Part shown: piece after piece, positions 8,684 through 16,371 of the stretch | How the letters are laid out: each line of letters opens with the position of its first letter | Position numbering within the stretch: position 1 is the stretch's first letter | Source of the DNA: an uncultured Verrucomicrobiota bacterium | GTDB taxonomy: Bacteria > Verrucomicrobiota > Verrucomicrobiia > Limisphaerales > UBA9464 | Assembly: GCA_903864375.1 (NCBI GenBank) | Contig: CAIPFS010000020.1 | Location: 1 to 22,467, forward strand | Direction of reading: 5' to 3' | Length of the DNA stretch: 22,467 nucleotides | Program-made: the position numbers and the translations under genes | Notes under the pieces: generated by a model | Database searches by the model: none | Seen by the model: the letters and a program-made list of their open reading frames with translations, nothing else | Told to the model about the DNA's origin: nothing

Positions 8684-8992
8684 CCGACGGAGTCCGAGGG
8701 GAAAGCCGAACTGGACCGCTTTTGCGATGCCATGATCGCCATTCATGCAGAAATTCAGGAGATCGAGGCGGGGCGTGCCGACCCCAAAATCAACCTGCTG
8801 AAACTGGCTCCCCACACCGCCGATGTGGTTGCGGCGAACGTCTGGGACCGGCCCTATACCCGGGAATCAGCCGCCTATCCCGTGCACGGTTTGCGGGATT
8901 TCAAATTCTGGCCGGCTGTCGGGCGCGTGGACAATGTCTTCGGTGACCGGAATCTGGTCTGTTCCTGCGCCGGGATGGAAGCCTATCAATAG
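8684..8992 (+). pseudogene. gcvP: Detached C-terminus of gcvP, in frame after the premature TAA
   Basis: Directly after the TAA the same frame reads PTESEGKAELDRFCDAMIAI, then DPKINLLKLAPHTADVV, WDRPYTRESAAYPV and FWPAVGRVDNVFGDRNLVCS, ending at TAG 8990-8992. These 102 residues are the standard C-terminus of P-protein and are well conserved, with no further stops or frameshifts. Only one base (T for G at 8681) separates this from a full-length gene. It is unlikely to be translated alone. Possible causes are a sequencing or assembly error, a very recent nonsense mutation, or readthrough. The stop is followed by C, a context often considered leaky, but that is weak evidence. Confidence 0.85.
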
Positions 8993-9029
8993 GCTGATTT
9001 GAAAACACGGCCCCGGCCTTGATTCAGCC
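8992..9029. terminator. Possible bidirectional terminator between gcvP and the zinc-ribbon gene
   Basis: GGCTGA (8992-8997) and TCAGCC (9024-9029) form 6-base inverted arms that overlap both stop codons of the converging genes. The 26-base loop holds a GGCCCCGGCC segment that could pair internally. There is no proper U-run, so this is a weak call based on position and symmetry. Confidence 0.25.
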
Positions 9030-9512
9030 TCGGTAAACAATCATGACCCCGTAATCGGTCACGAGTTTTTGGGTTCCCATCTCGATGTAGCTGTAGTTCA
9101 GCGTCGAGATGTTGATGATGTTTTCCTCACCGATTTTGTTCAACGCCTCGGTGACGGTTGTATCGAAGTGATCATGGCCGACCTCACGGCAGTCGCTATG
9201 ACGAATCGTCTTGATTCTCATCTTGCGGGCGGTGTCTCGGGCGGCTGCTTCCAGCGGTGGTAGCGGTCGTTGGATCAGGGGTTGCACAGGCTCCTTGGTG
9301 ATGGGAACAGCGAAGGTGCGTTCTCCCGGGGGACTTTGAGGTGCGGGTGACGGAGGCCCGGAAGGTGAGGCGACCGGACGAGCCGTCGAGGGGTCCGAAG
9401 TAGGAATCGTGATGGTGGCGTTGCACGAGGGGCAGGAAATTTGCTCTCCCGATGCCCCGGAATCTGCCTCCAGTTCCTGCCGGCATTGCGGACAATGAAA
9501 GACAATATCCAT
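9024..9512 (-). CDS. Zinc-ribbon protein with conserved C-terminal domain of unknown function
   Basis: The product has 162 residues. Residues 7-30 form a treble-clef/zinc-ribbon-like site: CPQC (7-10) and CPSC (27-30), with 16 residues between the pairs. Residues of about 36-75 are a proline- and serine-rich linker. The last 65 residues (from MRIKTIRHSDCREVGHDHFD to GVMIVYRG) form a compact predicted alpha/beta domain that I do not recognise; I have an impression of similar tails in other PVC-group proteins but cannot name the family. There is no signal peptide or membrane segment, so it is probably cytoplasmic. Two Shine-Dalgarno-like stretches precede the ATG (AAGGAG at 9517-9522 and GGGAGGAG at 9524-9531), the best ribosome site in the window. 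It lies 66 bases downstream of the murA operon on the same strand and could be its last gene. Confidence 0.72.
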   Translation of the reverse strand: MDIVFHCPQCRQELEADSGASGEQISCPSCNATITIPTSDPSTARPVASPSGPPSPAPQSPPGERTFAVPITKEPVQPLIQRPLPPLEAAARDTARKMRIKTIRHSDCREVGHDHFDTTVTEALNKIGEENIINISTLNYSYIEMGTQKLVTDYGVMIVYRG

Positions 9513-9578
9513 GGTGCTCCTTGCTCCTCCCGACCCAACCGAACCGCTTTTCAGTCCACCAGGTGGCTGGCGTAATCG

Positions 9579-9989
9579 TTACTCAAACAGCCTCGACAAC
9601 TTTTGCAAGCGTCCACTGACGGCGGCACCCGAGGGGTTGCGAGCCTTCACCTCCTGGTAAAGTCGCCGAGCCCCAGCCGGGTCACTCCGGGCCAGGATTT
9701 GTGCATAATCGAGTTGGATGGCGGCTTTGCGGGGATCCCGGAGGAAGGATCCGTTGGTTTCCAACCAGTCCTTCATTGTCCCAGCGCCTCCGGCGAGGGC
9801 CTGCTTGAGGGAGGCTTCGAGGGCGGGAGGTAGCGGTGGCAGTTCGTCATCCGGATTTGCCGGTGCCGCGGTCGTTGCGGTCCGTTGATGATCGATCGAA
9901 TTGGCGGTGGATTTCTGGTAAAAATGGACGAGTTGGGCCAGCCCCCAAATGGCTCCGCCGACGATCAGAATGGTGATGAGTGCCTTCAT
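9579..9989 (-). CDS. Small membrane-anchored protein, function unknown, coupled to murA
   Basis: This 136-residue protein has one N-terminal hydrophobic segment (ALITILIVGGAIWGLAQLV, residues 3-21) that is probably an uncleaved anchor. A low-complexity linker rich in A, P and T (about 30-50) follows, then a helical domain (LPPALEASLKQALAGGAG, then RKAAIQLDYAQILARSDP and GARRLYQEVKARNPSG) that resembles a single TPR-like helix pair. Its ATG overlaps the murA stop as ATGA at 9986-9989, so translation is likely coupled and the two are co-transcribed. That context suggests, without proving, a role near the cell envelope. I do not recognise a family. Confidence 0.7.
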   Translation of the reverse strand: MKALITILIVGGAIWGLAQLVHFYQKSTANSIDHQRTATTAAPANPDDELPPLPPALEASLKQALAGGAGTMKDWLETNGSFLRDPRKAAIQLDYAQILARSDPAGARRLYQEVKARNPSGAAVSGRLQKLSRLFE

Positions 9990-11248
9990 TCGCCCTCCAC
10001 GCGTTGAATCCGGGCTCCCAGCGCCTGGAGTTTCGCCTCCATCCGCTCGTATCCCCGATCCAAATGATAAATTCGGTTCACCATGGTTTCGCCTTCCGCA
10101 GCCAGACCGGCTATCACCAGTGCCGCCGAAGCCCGCAGGTCACTGGCCATGACCGGCGCTCCGCTCAACCTTCGGCCTCCCTTGACAATGGCACTGGGAC
10201 CTTCGATGGCAATATCCGCCCCCATTCGCATCAACTCGGCCACGTGCATGAAACGGGATTCGAAAATCCGCTCGGTGATGACACTCGTTCCCTGGGCCAG
10301 GCACATCAAGGCAATGAATTGGGCCTGAACATCGGTCGGGAATCCGGCATACGGAAGGGTCGTGAGGTCGGTGGCGCGCAGACGCCCGGGTCTTGAGACC
10401 AGCAGCGTCCCCGACTTTTGCTTCATCCGGACCCCGGCCTCCTGCAGTTTGTCGATGACAGCCGCGAAATGGTCGGGTCGGCTCCCGTGGACGACCACTT
10501 CGCCCTTGGTGGCGGCGGCCGCGCACAAAAAGGTGCAGGCTTCGATGCGGTCCGGAATGACCTCATGATCCGCCCCGTGCATTTCGGAGACGCCGGTGAC
10601 GGTGAGGGTCGGGCTGCCAATTCCATGGATCTTTGCGCCCATCGAGACCAGGAACCGGGCGACGTCGACCACTTCCGGCTCACAGGCCGCGCTCTCGATG
10701 ACCGTGACGCCCTCCGCGAGGCAGGCGGCCATTAGGATGTTGACGGTGCCAAGCACCGTCGGCCCGGCCCGACCTCCGAGGAAAATGTTGGTGCCGACCA
10801 GCTTGCGGGCACTCGTTTTGACATAGCCCCCGTCGATTTCGATTCGAGCTCCCAGGGCGGCCAGCCCCTTGAGATGCAGGTCGATGGGACGCGTGCCGAT
10901 GACGCATCCGCCCGGAAGGGAAACGCTCGCCTCCTTGAGCCGCGTGAGCATTGGCCCCAGGATGCAGATGCTTCCCCGCATTTTCCGGATGAGTTCGTAA
11001 TCCCCAAAACCGCGGATGGACGCGGCACGGATGGTGACTGTTCCCTGGTCAAAACGCGTTTCAGCGCCCAGGGATTCCAGAATCCGGAGCATGAAACGGG
11101 TGTCGCTCAAGTCGGGAACCCGACGGAGGGTGCAGGTATCCGCCGTCAGTAGTGCCGCCGCCATCAATGGAAGGGCGGCATTCTTGGATCCGCTGATGGT
11201 GACTTCACCACGAAGTGGTGTTCCGCCTTGAATGAGAAAACTATCCAT
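9986..11248 (-). CDS. murA: UDP-N-acetylglucosamine 1-carboxyvinyltransferase
   Basis: MurA adds enolpyruvate from PEP to UDP-GlcNAc, the first committed step of peptidoglycan synthesis, in the cytoplasm. The 420-residue protein has the usual family length. The N-terminus reads FLIQGGTPLRGEVTISGSKNAALP, carrying the conserved KN pair (22-23). The active-site loop has C115 in LPGGCVIGTRP, the cysteine that fosfomycin alkylates; many Chlamydiae have Asp here instead, so this enzyme is predicted to be fosfomycin-sensitive. Further family signatures are GRAGPTVLGTVNILMAA, PDRIEACTFL, PYAGFPTDVQAQF, TERIFESRFMHV and ASDLRASAALVIAGL. The gene starts 7 bases after the prmC stop, and a GGAAGGGA stretch inside the end of prmC may serve as its ribosome site. 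It is the fourth gene of the minus-strand operon. Confidence 0.96.
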   Translation of the reverse strand: MDSFLIQGGTPLRGEVTISGSKNAALPLMAAALLTADTCTLRRVPDLSDTRFMLRILESLGAETRFDQGTVTIRAASIRGFGDYELIRKMRGSICILGPMLTRLKEASVSLPGGCVIGTRPIDLHLKGLAALGARIEIDGGYVKTSARKLVGTNIFLGGRAGPTVLGTVNILMAACLAEGVTVIESAACEPEVVDVARFLVSMGAKIHGIGSPTLTVTGVSEMHGADHEVIPDRIEACTFLCAAAATKGEVVVHGSRPDHFAAVIDKLQEAGVRMKQKSGTLLVSRPGRLRATDLTTLPYAGFPTDVQAQFIALMCLAQGTSVITERIFESRFMHVAELMRMGADIAIEGPSAIVKGGRRLSGAPVMASDLRASAALVIAGLAAEGETMVNRIYHLDRGYERMEAKLQALGARIQRVEGE

Positions 11249-11255
11249 GAATCGG

Positions 11256-12148
11256 TTAAATCCCTTCCTGACCGTCTTGGTTGAGGCCTCCGGGCCATCG
11301 AACGATGAGAACCCGCTCGATTCCGCTCAAGTCTTTCTCGACGGATTCATCCATCCAGCCCGCCTTCTGGAAGATTTCAGCCACTTCCCGGGCCTGACCA
11401 AAGCCCAGTTCCATCATCAGGTTCCCGCCGGGGATAAGGCGTCGACCGGATTCCCGGGCAAGATAACGGTAAAAATCCAGACCGTCCGTTCCCCCATCCA
11501 ACGCCAGTCGTGGATCGAAGTCCCGAACTTCGGGAGCCAGGGTTTCGATTTCGGTCGTCGGAATGTAGGGCGGATTGGAAACAATCAGATCGAAATGCAG
11601 TCCGGGCGGCAATTGCAGGAACCGGTCACTGAGATGAAAGCGGACCCTCCCGGCCAGTCCCATCCGATCGGCATTTTGTTTTGCCACATCCAGCGCATCC
11701 ACGGAAACGTCAAGCGCATGGGCTTCCATTGAAGGAAACTCGGCGGCAATGCTGAGAATCAATGCCCCGGAACCGGTTCCGAAATCGAGGGTTCGAATCG
11801 GCGTCTTTTGGAGAGGCAACCGTTGGAGGTGCTGGATCGCCAGCATCGCCAATCCCTCTGTTTCGGGCCGTGGGACCAATACCCGGCGGTCCACCACCAG
11901 TTCGTGACGAAGAAAGGCCGCGGTCCCGATAAGGTGTTGGGATGGAACCCGGTGACAGCGACCGTTGAGCAGTTGCCCGACGGCGTCAAGTTCGATGGGG
12001 GACAGTTCCTTTCGCGATTCCAACACCAAACGCATGCGGGGAAGTCGGAGGACGTGGGCGAGAAGCCATTCCGCCTCCAAGCGGGGGGAATCGAGGCCGG
12101 CCACGTCAGTTGAGTCGTGGCCCACTTTAACCAGGCCTCCGCGGTCAT
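11256..12148 (-). CDS. prmC: Peptide chain release factor N5-glutamine methyltransferase, apparent 5' frameshift
   Basis: PrmC methylates the glutamine of the GGQ motif in release factors using S-adenosylmethionine. The main frame (to TAA 11256) carries LDSPRLEAEWLLAHVL, VLVPRPETEGL, the SAM motif LDFGTGSGALILSIA and the catalytic NPPY (SNPPYIPTTE). In that frame the only start is a GTG at 12125, which leaves out the first helix of the family. The missing helix is present in another frame from ATG 12148 (MTAEAWLKWATTQLT), and that ATG overlaps the upstream fucU stop as ATGA. Joining both frames needs one extra base near 12100-12110 and restores a normal protein of about 297 residues. The sequence therefore seems to lack one base there, either as an error or as a real mutation partly rescued by the GTG. 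The downstream neighbour murA starts 7 bases after the stop. Confidence 0.9.
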
Positions 12149-12600
12149 CCGTGTTCCGGGGTGCGACAGCCGAGGGTCAGGAGGACATTGGCCCAGAGAG
12201 CCTGGTCACCGGTCTGAACCGTCAGGATATGATCGGGCGATTCGACCGCCCGGTAGAAATCCCATTTGAGGACGGGTTCCAGGGGAAGGGGAGGGCGGGC
12301 TGAATTCGCAATTTCCCGGAATTCGGCCCATACCGGTGGCTCCCCATGCCGGGCATAGGGGTCATCGGATGGGATGCCCATCACCTGGACATTATCGACG
12401 GGAACGGCATCCAGAATGGCCTTCAGAACCTGCGCTACCGTGGTGATCCCTGGAGCGAGATTCAAATGAACCAGCACGGCGTTCGGCCCTCGCTTGGAGG
12501 AGACGGGATAATTGCCGTCGGCAATCAGGATTTTGCCGTGATGCCCGGATTTGGCCAGTGTCGCGAGGATCTCGGGATGAAGGAGCTGGGTTTTGAGCAT
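12145..12600 (-). CDS. RbsD/FucU family sugar mutarotase
   Basis: RbsD and FucU proteins interconvert anomers or ring forms of free sugars such as ribose or fucose. The 151-residue product has the family's usual length and starts MLKTQLLHPEILATLAKSGHH. The conserved H20 and D28 lie in SGHHGKILIADGNYP, and the core continues with VLVHLNLAPGITTVAQVLKAI and VDNVQVM. Residues HG-PPVWAEF and F-Y near the C-terminus fit FucU-like members. The sugar substrate cannot be told from sequence. The gene starts 30 bases after the epimerase gene and overlaps prmC by ATGA, so it is the second gene of the operon. Pairing with a ketose epimerase/isomerase suggests the two act on the same free sugar. Confidence 0.87.
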   Translation of the reverse strand: MLKTQLLHPEILATLAKSGHHGKILIADGNYPVSSKRGPNAVLVHLNLAPGITTVAQVLKAILDAVPVDNVQVMGIPSDDPYARHGEPPVWAEFREIANSARPPLPLEPVLKWDFYRAVESPDHILTVQTGDQALWANVLLTLGCRTPEHG

Positions 12601-12630
12601 GGAATGGGTGCGAAAAGAGCGATGCTGGAC

Positions 12631-13458
12631 TCAGGGGGTACGGACGAAGAATCGATGGAAGGTTTCCATGGTCTGTCGGGCGGCCGACTCTGCATTGGGT
12701 TGGGGAAGCACCTCGGCGCTGACGAATCCGTCATATCCCGAGTCGTGCAGGGCGGACGCAATGGCTTCCATGGGAGTGTGCCCATATCCCATGGCCCATC
12801 GATTGGAATCGGCCAGATGGACGTGACCCAACTGCTGACCCGCGAAGCGGAGAGCGGTGGCGATGTCTTGTTCCTCCAGGTTCATGTGGAACAGGTCGCA
12901 CAGCAGCCGAACGTTTCGCGTTCTCAGCGTCTGGAGGAACGGTAGGACGTCCCCGACTGTGTTGAAGAGGTTGGTTTCATACCGGTTGAGCGGTTCGTAG
13001 AGCAGGGGAACACCGAGGGCGTGCGCACGCGGACCCAGTTGGTCCAACTCCTCGCGAAACCACGCGTGGGCCTGCTCCCGGGAAACGCCCTCTCCCACCC
13101 GTCCCTGCATGGAACCAATGATGGCAGGTGCTCCGAAACCACCGGCAAAATCGATCACGGCCCCAATGAAATCCCGGGCCTGCATCCGGACATGCGGGTC
13201 GGGTGAAGTCAGCGTCAATTGCCTGCGGAGCCAGCCTGCACCGGTTCCGACCGCTGCCAATTCCAGCCGGTATTGGCGGAGAAGGTCGCGCAATTGGAGG
13301 CCGTCCAAATCGTCGGCGTGGGTGGGGAATATCTCCACGCCATGGAATCCGTGGGCAGAAGCCTTTGCGAACGCCGATTCCAAGCCTTCATGGAACACGA
13401 AGGGGCCATGGCGGGCTTCAGGGACGAGGCAAACCGTGATGGCAGCACGAATTGGCAT
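12631..13458 (-). CDS. Xylose-isomerase-like TIM barrel, D-tagatose 3-epimerase / hydroxypyruvate isomerase type
   Basis: From ATG 13458 the protein has 275 residues and begins MPIRAAITVCLVPEAR. The four metal ligands of the D-tagatose 3-epimerase family are all present: E155 (YEPLNRYE), D188 (CDLFHMN), H214 (GHVHLADSNR) and E249 (VSAEV). Their spacing of 33, 26 and 35 residues equals that of the Pseudomonas cichorii enzyme (E152, D185, H211, E246), and H191 and R220 match its two substrate-contacting residues. This supports a metal-dependent epimerase or isomerase of free ketoses or hydroxypyruvate; the exact substrate is open, and the N-terminus looks more like hydroxypyruvate isomerase. 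A longer start at 13497 adds 13 residues without clear homology. It is the first gene of the minus-strand operon and divergent from the helicase gene. Confidence 0.83.
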   Translation of the reverse strand: MPIRAAITVCLVPEARHGPFVFHEGLESAFAKASAHGFHGVEIFPTHADDLDGLQLRDLLRQYRLELAAVGTGAGWLRRQLTLTSPDPHVRMQARDFIGAVIDFAGGFGAPAIIGSMQGRVGEGVSREQAHAWFREELDQLGPRAHALGVPLLYEPLNRYETNLFNTVGDVLPFLQTLRTRNVRLLCDLFHMNLEEQDIATALRFAGQQLGHVHLADSNRWAMGYGHTPMEAIASALHDSGYDGFVSAEVLPQPNAESAARQTMETFHRFFVRTP

Positions 13459-13564
13459 GAGCGGACGCTGCCCGATCGGGGCTCGAATGGCCAGCATCGG
13501 CTTTCAATCACCGGCGGATGTCACGGATGCCCACGCTCCATGCGGTTCCGCCGATCAACATTCT

Positions 13565-13587
13565 TGACAAAAGTCGTGCTATTGTCA
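13565..13587. promoter_or_regulatory. Inverted repeat TGACAA-N11-TTGTCA in a divergent promoter region
   Basis: The arms TGACAA (13565-13570) and TTGTCA (13582-13587) are perfect and spaced like a dimeric-repressor half-site pair. They lie in the gap between the helicase start (13616) and the epimerase start (13458). A TTGACA hexamer overlaps the left arm (13564-13569), but no good -10 was found at the normal distance. An operator role is a guess from geometry. Confidence 0.25.
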
Positions 13588-13615
13588 GTCGATCTGTCTT
13601 AAAGTGACGGTTTAT

Positions 13616-14917
13616 ATGCCGTTCAGCGAACTCGGCCTGGGACCTCAAATCCTTCAGGCCATCCAAGATGCCGGGTACACCGAGCCGACCCCCATCCAAG
13701 CCGCCGCCATCCCGCAAATCATTGCGGGTCATGATCTTATCGGAATTGCCCAGACGGGCACCGGCAAGACGGCCGCGTTTACCCTGCCCATCCTTGCCCA
13801 ATTGTCCAAAACCGAGGGGCTTGGCACGGGTAAGGTCCGGGCCATTCGGGCACTCATCCTGGCCCCGACCCGGGAATTGGTGGTCCAGATCGAAGAAAAC
13901 GTCCGGGCGTATGCCAGCCATTTGCCCTTGCGAATGACCACGATCTACGGAGGCGTCAGCGAGCGCCCTCAAATTGAGGCGCTTCGTCTCGGAGTCGACC
14001 TGATTGTCGCCACTCCCGGTCGCCTTCTGGATTTGATGGGTGGCCGTCTGGCTGATTTTGCCGGCCTCAACTTTCTCGTGCTGGATGAAGCGGATCGCAT
14101 GTTGGACATGGGATTTCTTCCGTCCATCCGACGCATCATTCGTTCACTGCCGGTCAAACGGCAGACCCTGCTCTTTTCAGCGACTCTCTCCCGGGAGATT
14201 GAGGTGCTGTCGCGGGAGTTCCTCCGGAATCCCAAGAGCGTCGAAATCGGACGCCGGGCAAATCCTGCCGAAACCGTCACCCAGCTGGTGTACGAAATTC
14301 CGCAGCATCTCAAGCCGTCCCTGCTGGTTCACATCCTCCGGGATCCGGGTCTGAACACGGTGCTTGTCTTCACCCGGACCAAGCACGGTGCGGACCGGAT
14401 CTCTCGCAAGCTGCAAAGCCACAAAATCCCGACGGCAACACTGCACTCGAATCGCTCTCAGAGTCAGCGATTGAAGGCGCTGAAGGATTTCAAGTCGGGG
14501 GAAGTGCGGGTGCTGGTCGCCACCGATATCGCTGCCCGGGGTATTGACGTGGATGGAATCTCCCATGTGGTGAACTACGATTTTCCCCTCCATTCGGAAG
14601 ACTATGTGCATCGAATCGGTCGAACCGGTCGGGCACAGGCCATCGGCGATGCCATCAGCTTCGTTACTCCCGATGATCAAGGGGCTCTGCGTTCCCTCGA
14701 ACGGTTTATCGGACGCGGCATTGTTCGGAAACGGGCCGACGGGTTTGATTATTCAGCCGCCCCCCCTCAGTTCATTGCTGCCGTCACCGGCCGACCCGCC
14801 AGGACCTCTTATGGCGACGGTGGGGATGCGCCTCCCCGCGGAGGAGGACGCGGCGGGCCGCGTGGTTCCGGAGGCGGTGGTCCCCGGTCGGGTGCCTGGA
14901 AACCACGGTCGCGCTAG
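13616..14917 (+). CDS. DEAD-box ATP-dependent RNA helicase, RhlE-like
   Basis: The product from ATG 13616 has 433 residues; a GTG four codons upstream is less likely because the family begins at the Q-motif phenylalanine (MPFSELGL). All helicase motifs are intact: Q motif (F3 to Q28), Walker A AQTGTGKT (45-52), PTREL (84-88), TPGR (133-136), DEAD (157-160), SAT (188-190), VFTRTKHGADR (251-261), VATDIAARGIDV (301-312) and HRIGRTGR (332-339). The tail from about 400 is rich in G and R (GGGRGGPRGSGGGG), a typical RNA-binding extension. Such enzymes unwind RNA duplexes in ribosome assembly and RNA turnover, often in the cold. It is transcribed away from the epimerase operon and converges with the sialidase-like gene. 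Confidence 0.93.
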   Translation: MPFSELGLGPQILQAIQDAGYTEPTPIQAAAIPQIIAGHDLIGIAQTGTGKTAAFTLPILAQLSKTEGLGTGKVRAIRALILAPTRELVVQIEENVRAYASHLPLRMTTIYGGVSERPQIEALRLGVDLIVATPGRLLDLMGGRLADFAGLNFLVLDEADRMLDMGFLPSIRRIIRSLPVKRQTLLFSATLSREIEVLSREFLRNPKSVEIGRRANPAETVTQLVYEIPQHLKPSLLVHILRDPGLNTVLVFTRTKHGADRISRKLQSHKIPTATLHSNRSQSQRLKALKDFKSGEVRVLVATDIAARGIDVDGISHVVNYDFPLHSEDYVHRIGRTGRAQAIGDAISFVTPDDQGALRSLERFIGRGIVRKRADGFDYSAAPPQFIAAVTGRPARTSYGDGGDAPPRGGGRGGPRGSGGGGPRSGAWKPRSR

Positions 14918-15001
14918 CCTCTCATAGCGCTGGCTTACCGGGCGACTGGTCTCCCGGGTGTTCATCCCACGGGCTATTTCCCCTCGGTCAATCTCCCTGG
15001 G

Positions 15002-16282
15002 TCAATTCTGATGGCCGCCCGTTCCGGGTGGCGGGTCGGGGAGAAGGGAGGGTGCAGGCACTTGGTGTGCCTGAATCCATTCTTCGTTGAAGTGGACATG
15101 CCGGATGACCGAAGTGCCGTCTCCCCCGGCGACGCTATAGGTGGCATGAAGGCTGCCATCCCGGGCTTGGATGAGGCTGGGATAGCTGAAGGAAGCTTTC
15201 TCTGACGCGTCAGTTTCCAGGGAAGTGCGCTGGGGCCACGTCCTTCCCTCGTCCTGACTTTTCCAAACTGAAAGAGTGTGGCGTCCGGTCTCAGAATCAT
15301 TACCGATAAAAAGCCAATTGCCATTGCGGAGAACCAGGGCCTCGACGCCGGAGCCCGGATTGGGCAGGTGGGTATCAATGACGGGCGACCAGGTCTCACC
15401 CTGATCCCGCGACTCCGAGCTCATGACCCGACGGGGTGGTGGTCCGTTGTCGCGCATCCAGGCCACCAGGGTCCCATCCCGGCGACGGGTCAGACTGGGT
15501 TGGATATTACCACCCCCGATTAACGGCTGACTGCAATGCCAGGTGACCCCTCCGTCATCGGAAATCCCGATGATGGAGACGGAAAATCCGTCATGATACA
15601 GCGGAAGTAAAATGCGGTGATCCAGTTGCATCGGATGGGCCCGTGGCATCCAGCCCAGCCGCCGGTAGAGTTCGTTGGTGGCGTGAACCTTCATTGCCGA
15701 GAGGTAGTCGGTCACCTCGCTTCGGGTCTTTTCACTCCATGCCGGGTTTGTCATCCCGGCCTCGATGAGCGGCACTGCATTTGAAATCGCTTCGATAAAG
15801 GGGGCTCCGGGGGAGAGGTGGACCATCCCTTCACGCGTCCACACCGGGGCGTCCCGTCCCTCCCAATGGTCGGCGCGACGATACTTCAACAAGGCACTTT
15901 CCCAGGTGTGAGCGAGGATGGTGGTATGGAACAGCCACAGCGCGTTGTGCTCGTCGACCAGGAGACATGGATTGCAATCGGGATAGTCCGGGGTGTCGGC
16001 CAGCACAAACCGCCGGGTCCATTGCGTCGAGCCCTGCAGGAGTCGTGCACCTTCAATGCGGACATCATCTGATTTTCGCTCGCCGGATCCGTGAAACCAG
16101 CAGGCCAGAAGGTCCCCATGCCGGGTCTCCACCAGGCATGACGCGTGATTGTGCCACGGTTCCGCGGCAAAGATGGCTTCGGCGCGAATGAATCCCTGAA
16201 CAGCTCCCCGGGCTGGATTCAAACCGGCGACCAGCATCGCCAGCGCGATGAGCCGTCGGGAGAAGATGGGAAATGGTTGCAA
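15002..16282 (-). CDS. Secreted sialidase-like (BNR/Asp-box) protein
   Basis: This 426-residue protein has an N-terminal export signal (RRLIALAMLVAGLNPARGA, residues 9-27) and a six-bladed propeller-type sequence of the BNR_2/exo-alpha-sialidase group. Three Asp-boxes are visible: SDDGGVTW (241-248), SRDQGETW (291-298) and SQDEGRTW (342-349). The N-terminal part has HNHASCLVETRHGDLLACWF, SDDVRIEGARL and YPDCNPCLLVDEHNALW, typical of sialidase-like proteins of environmental Verrucomicrobia and Planctomycetes. I do not see the classical RIP arginine motif clearly, so true sialidase activity is uncertain; cleavage of another acidic sugar is possible. The only usable start is TTG at 16282, because the frame upstream has no ATG or GTG. 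It is divergent from the VOC gene with an 89-base gap. Confidence 0.78.
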   Translation of the reverse strand: MQPFPIFSRRLIALAMLVAGLNPARGAVQGFIRAEAIFAAEPWHNHASCLVETRHGDLLACWFHGSGERKSDDVRIEGARLLQGSTQWTRRFVLADTPDYPDCNPCLLVDEHNALWLFHTTILAHTWESALLKYRRADHWEGRDAPVWTREGMVHLSPGAPFIEAISNAVPLIEAGMTNPAWSEKTRSEVTDYLSAMKVHATNELYRRLGWMPRAHPMQLDHRILLPLYHDGFSVSIIGISDDGGVTWHCSQPLIGGGNIQPSLTRRRDGTLVAWMRDNGPPPRRVMSSESRDQGETWSPVIDTHLPNPGSGVEALVLRNGNWLFIGNDSETGRHTLSVWKSQDEGRTWPQRTSLETDASEKASFSYPSLIQARDGSLHATYSVAGGDGTSVIRHVHFNEEWIQAHQVPAPSLLPDPPPGTGGHQN

Positions 16283-16371
16283 GGCGGGAGAAAGGTTCGT
16301 TCGATGGGTGGCAGCTGTTCGTCTCCCAGCGTAGGGAGTCGGGCCACTTGTATCGACCCTTTTGAGTTCCC

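Noticed and set aside
13564..13569. TTGACA as a sigma-70 -35 box for the helicase
   Set aside because: No acceptable -10 hexamer at 16-18 bases; kept only as part of the inverted repeat.
14918..15001. Intrinsic terminator between helicase and sialidase-like gene
   Set aside because: Only imperfect GC-rich repeats (CCCGGGTG / CCCACGGG) and no U-run.
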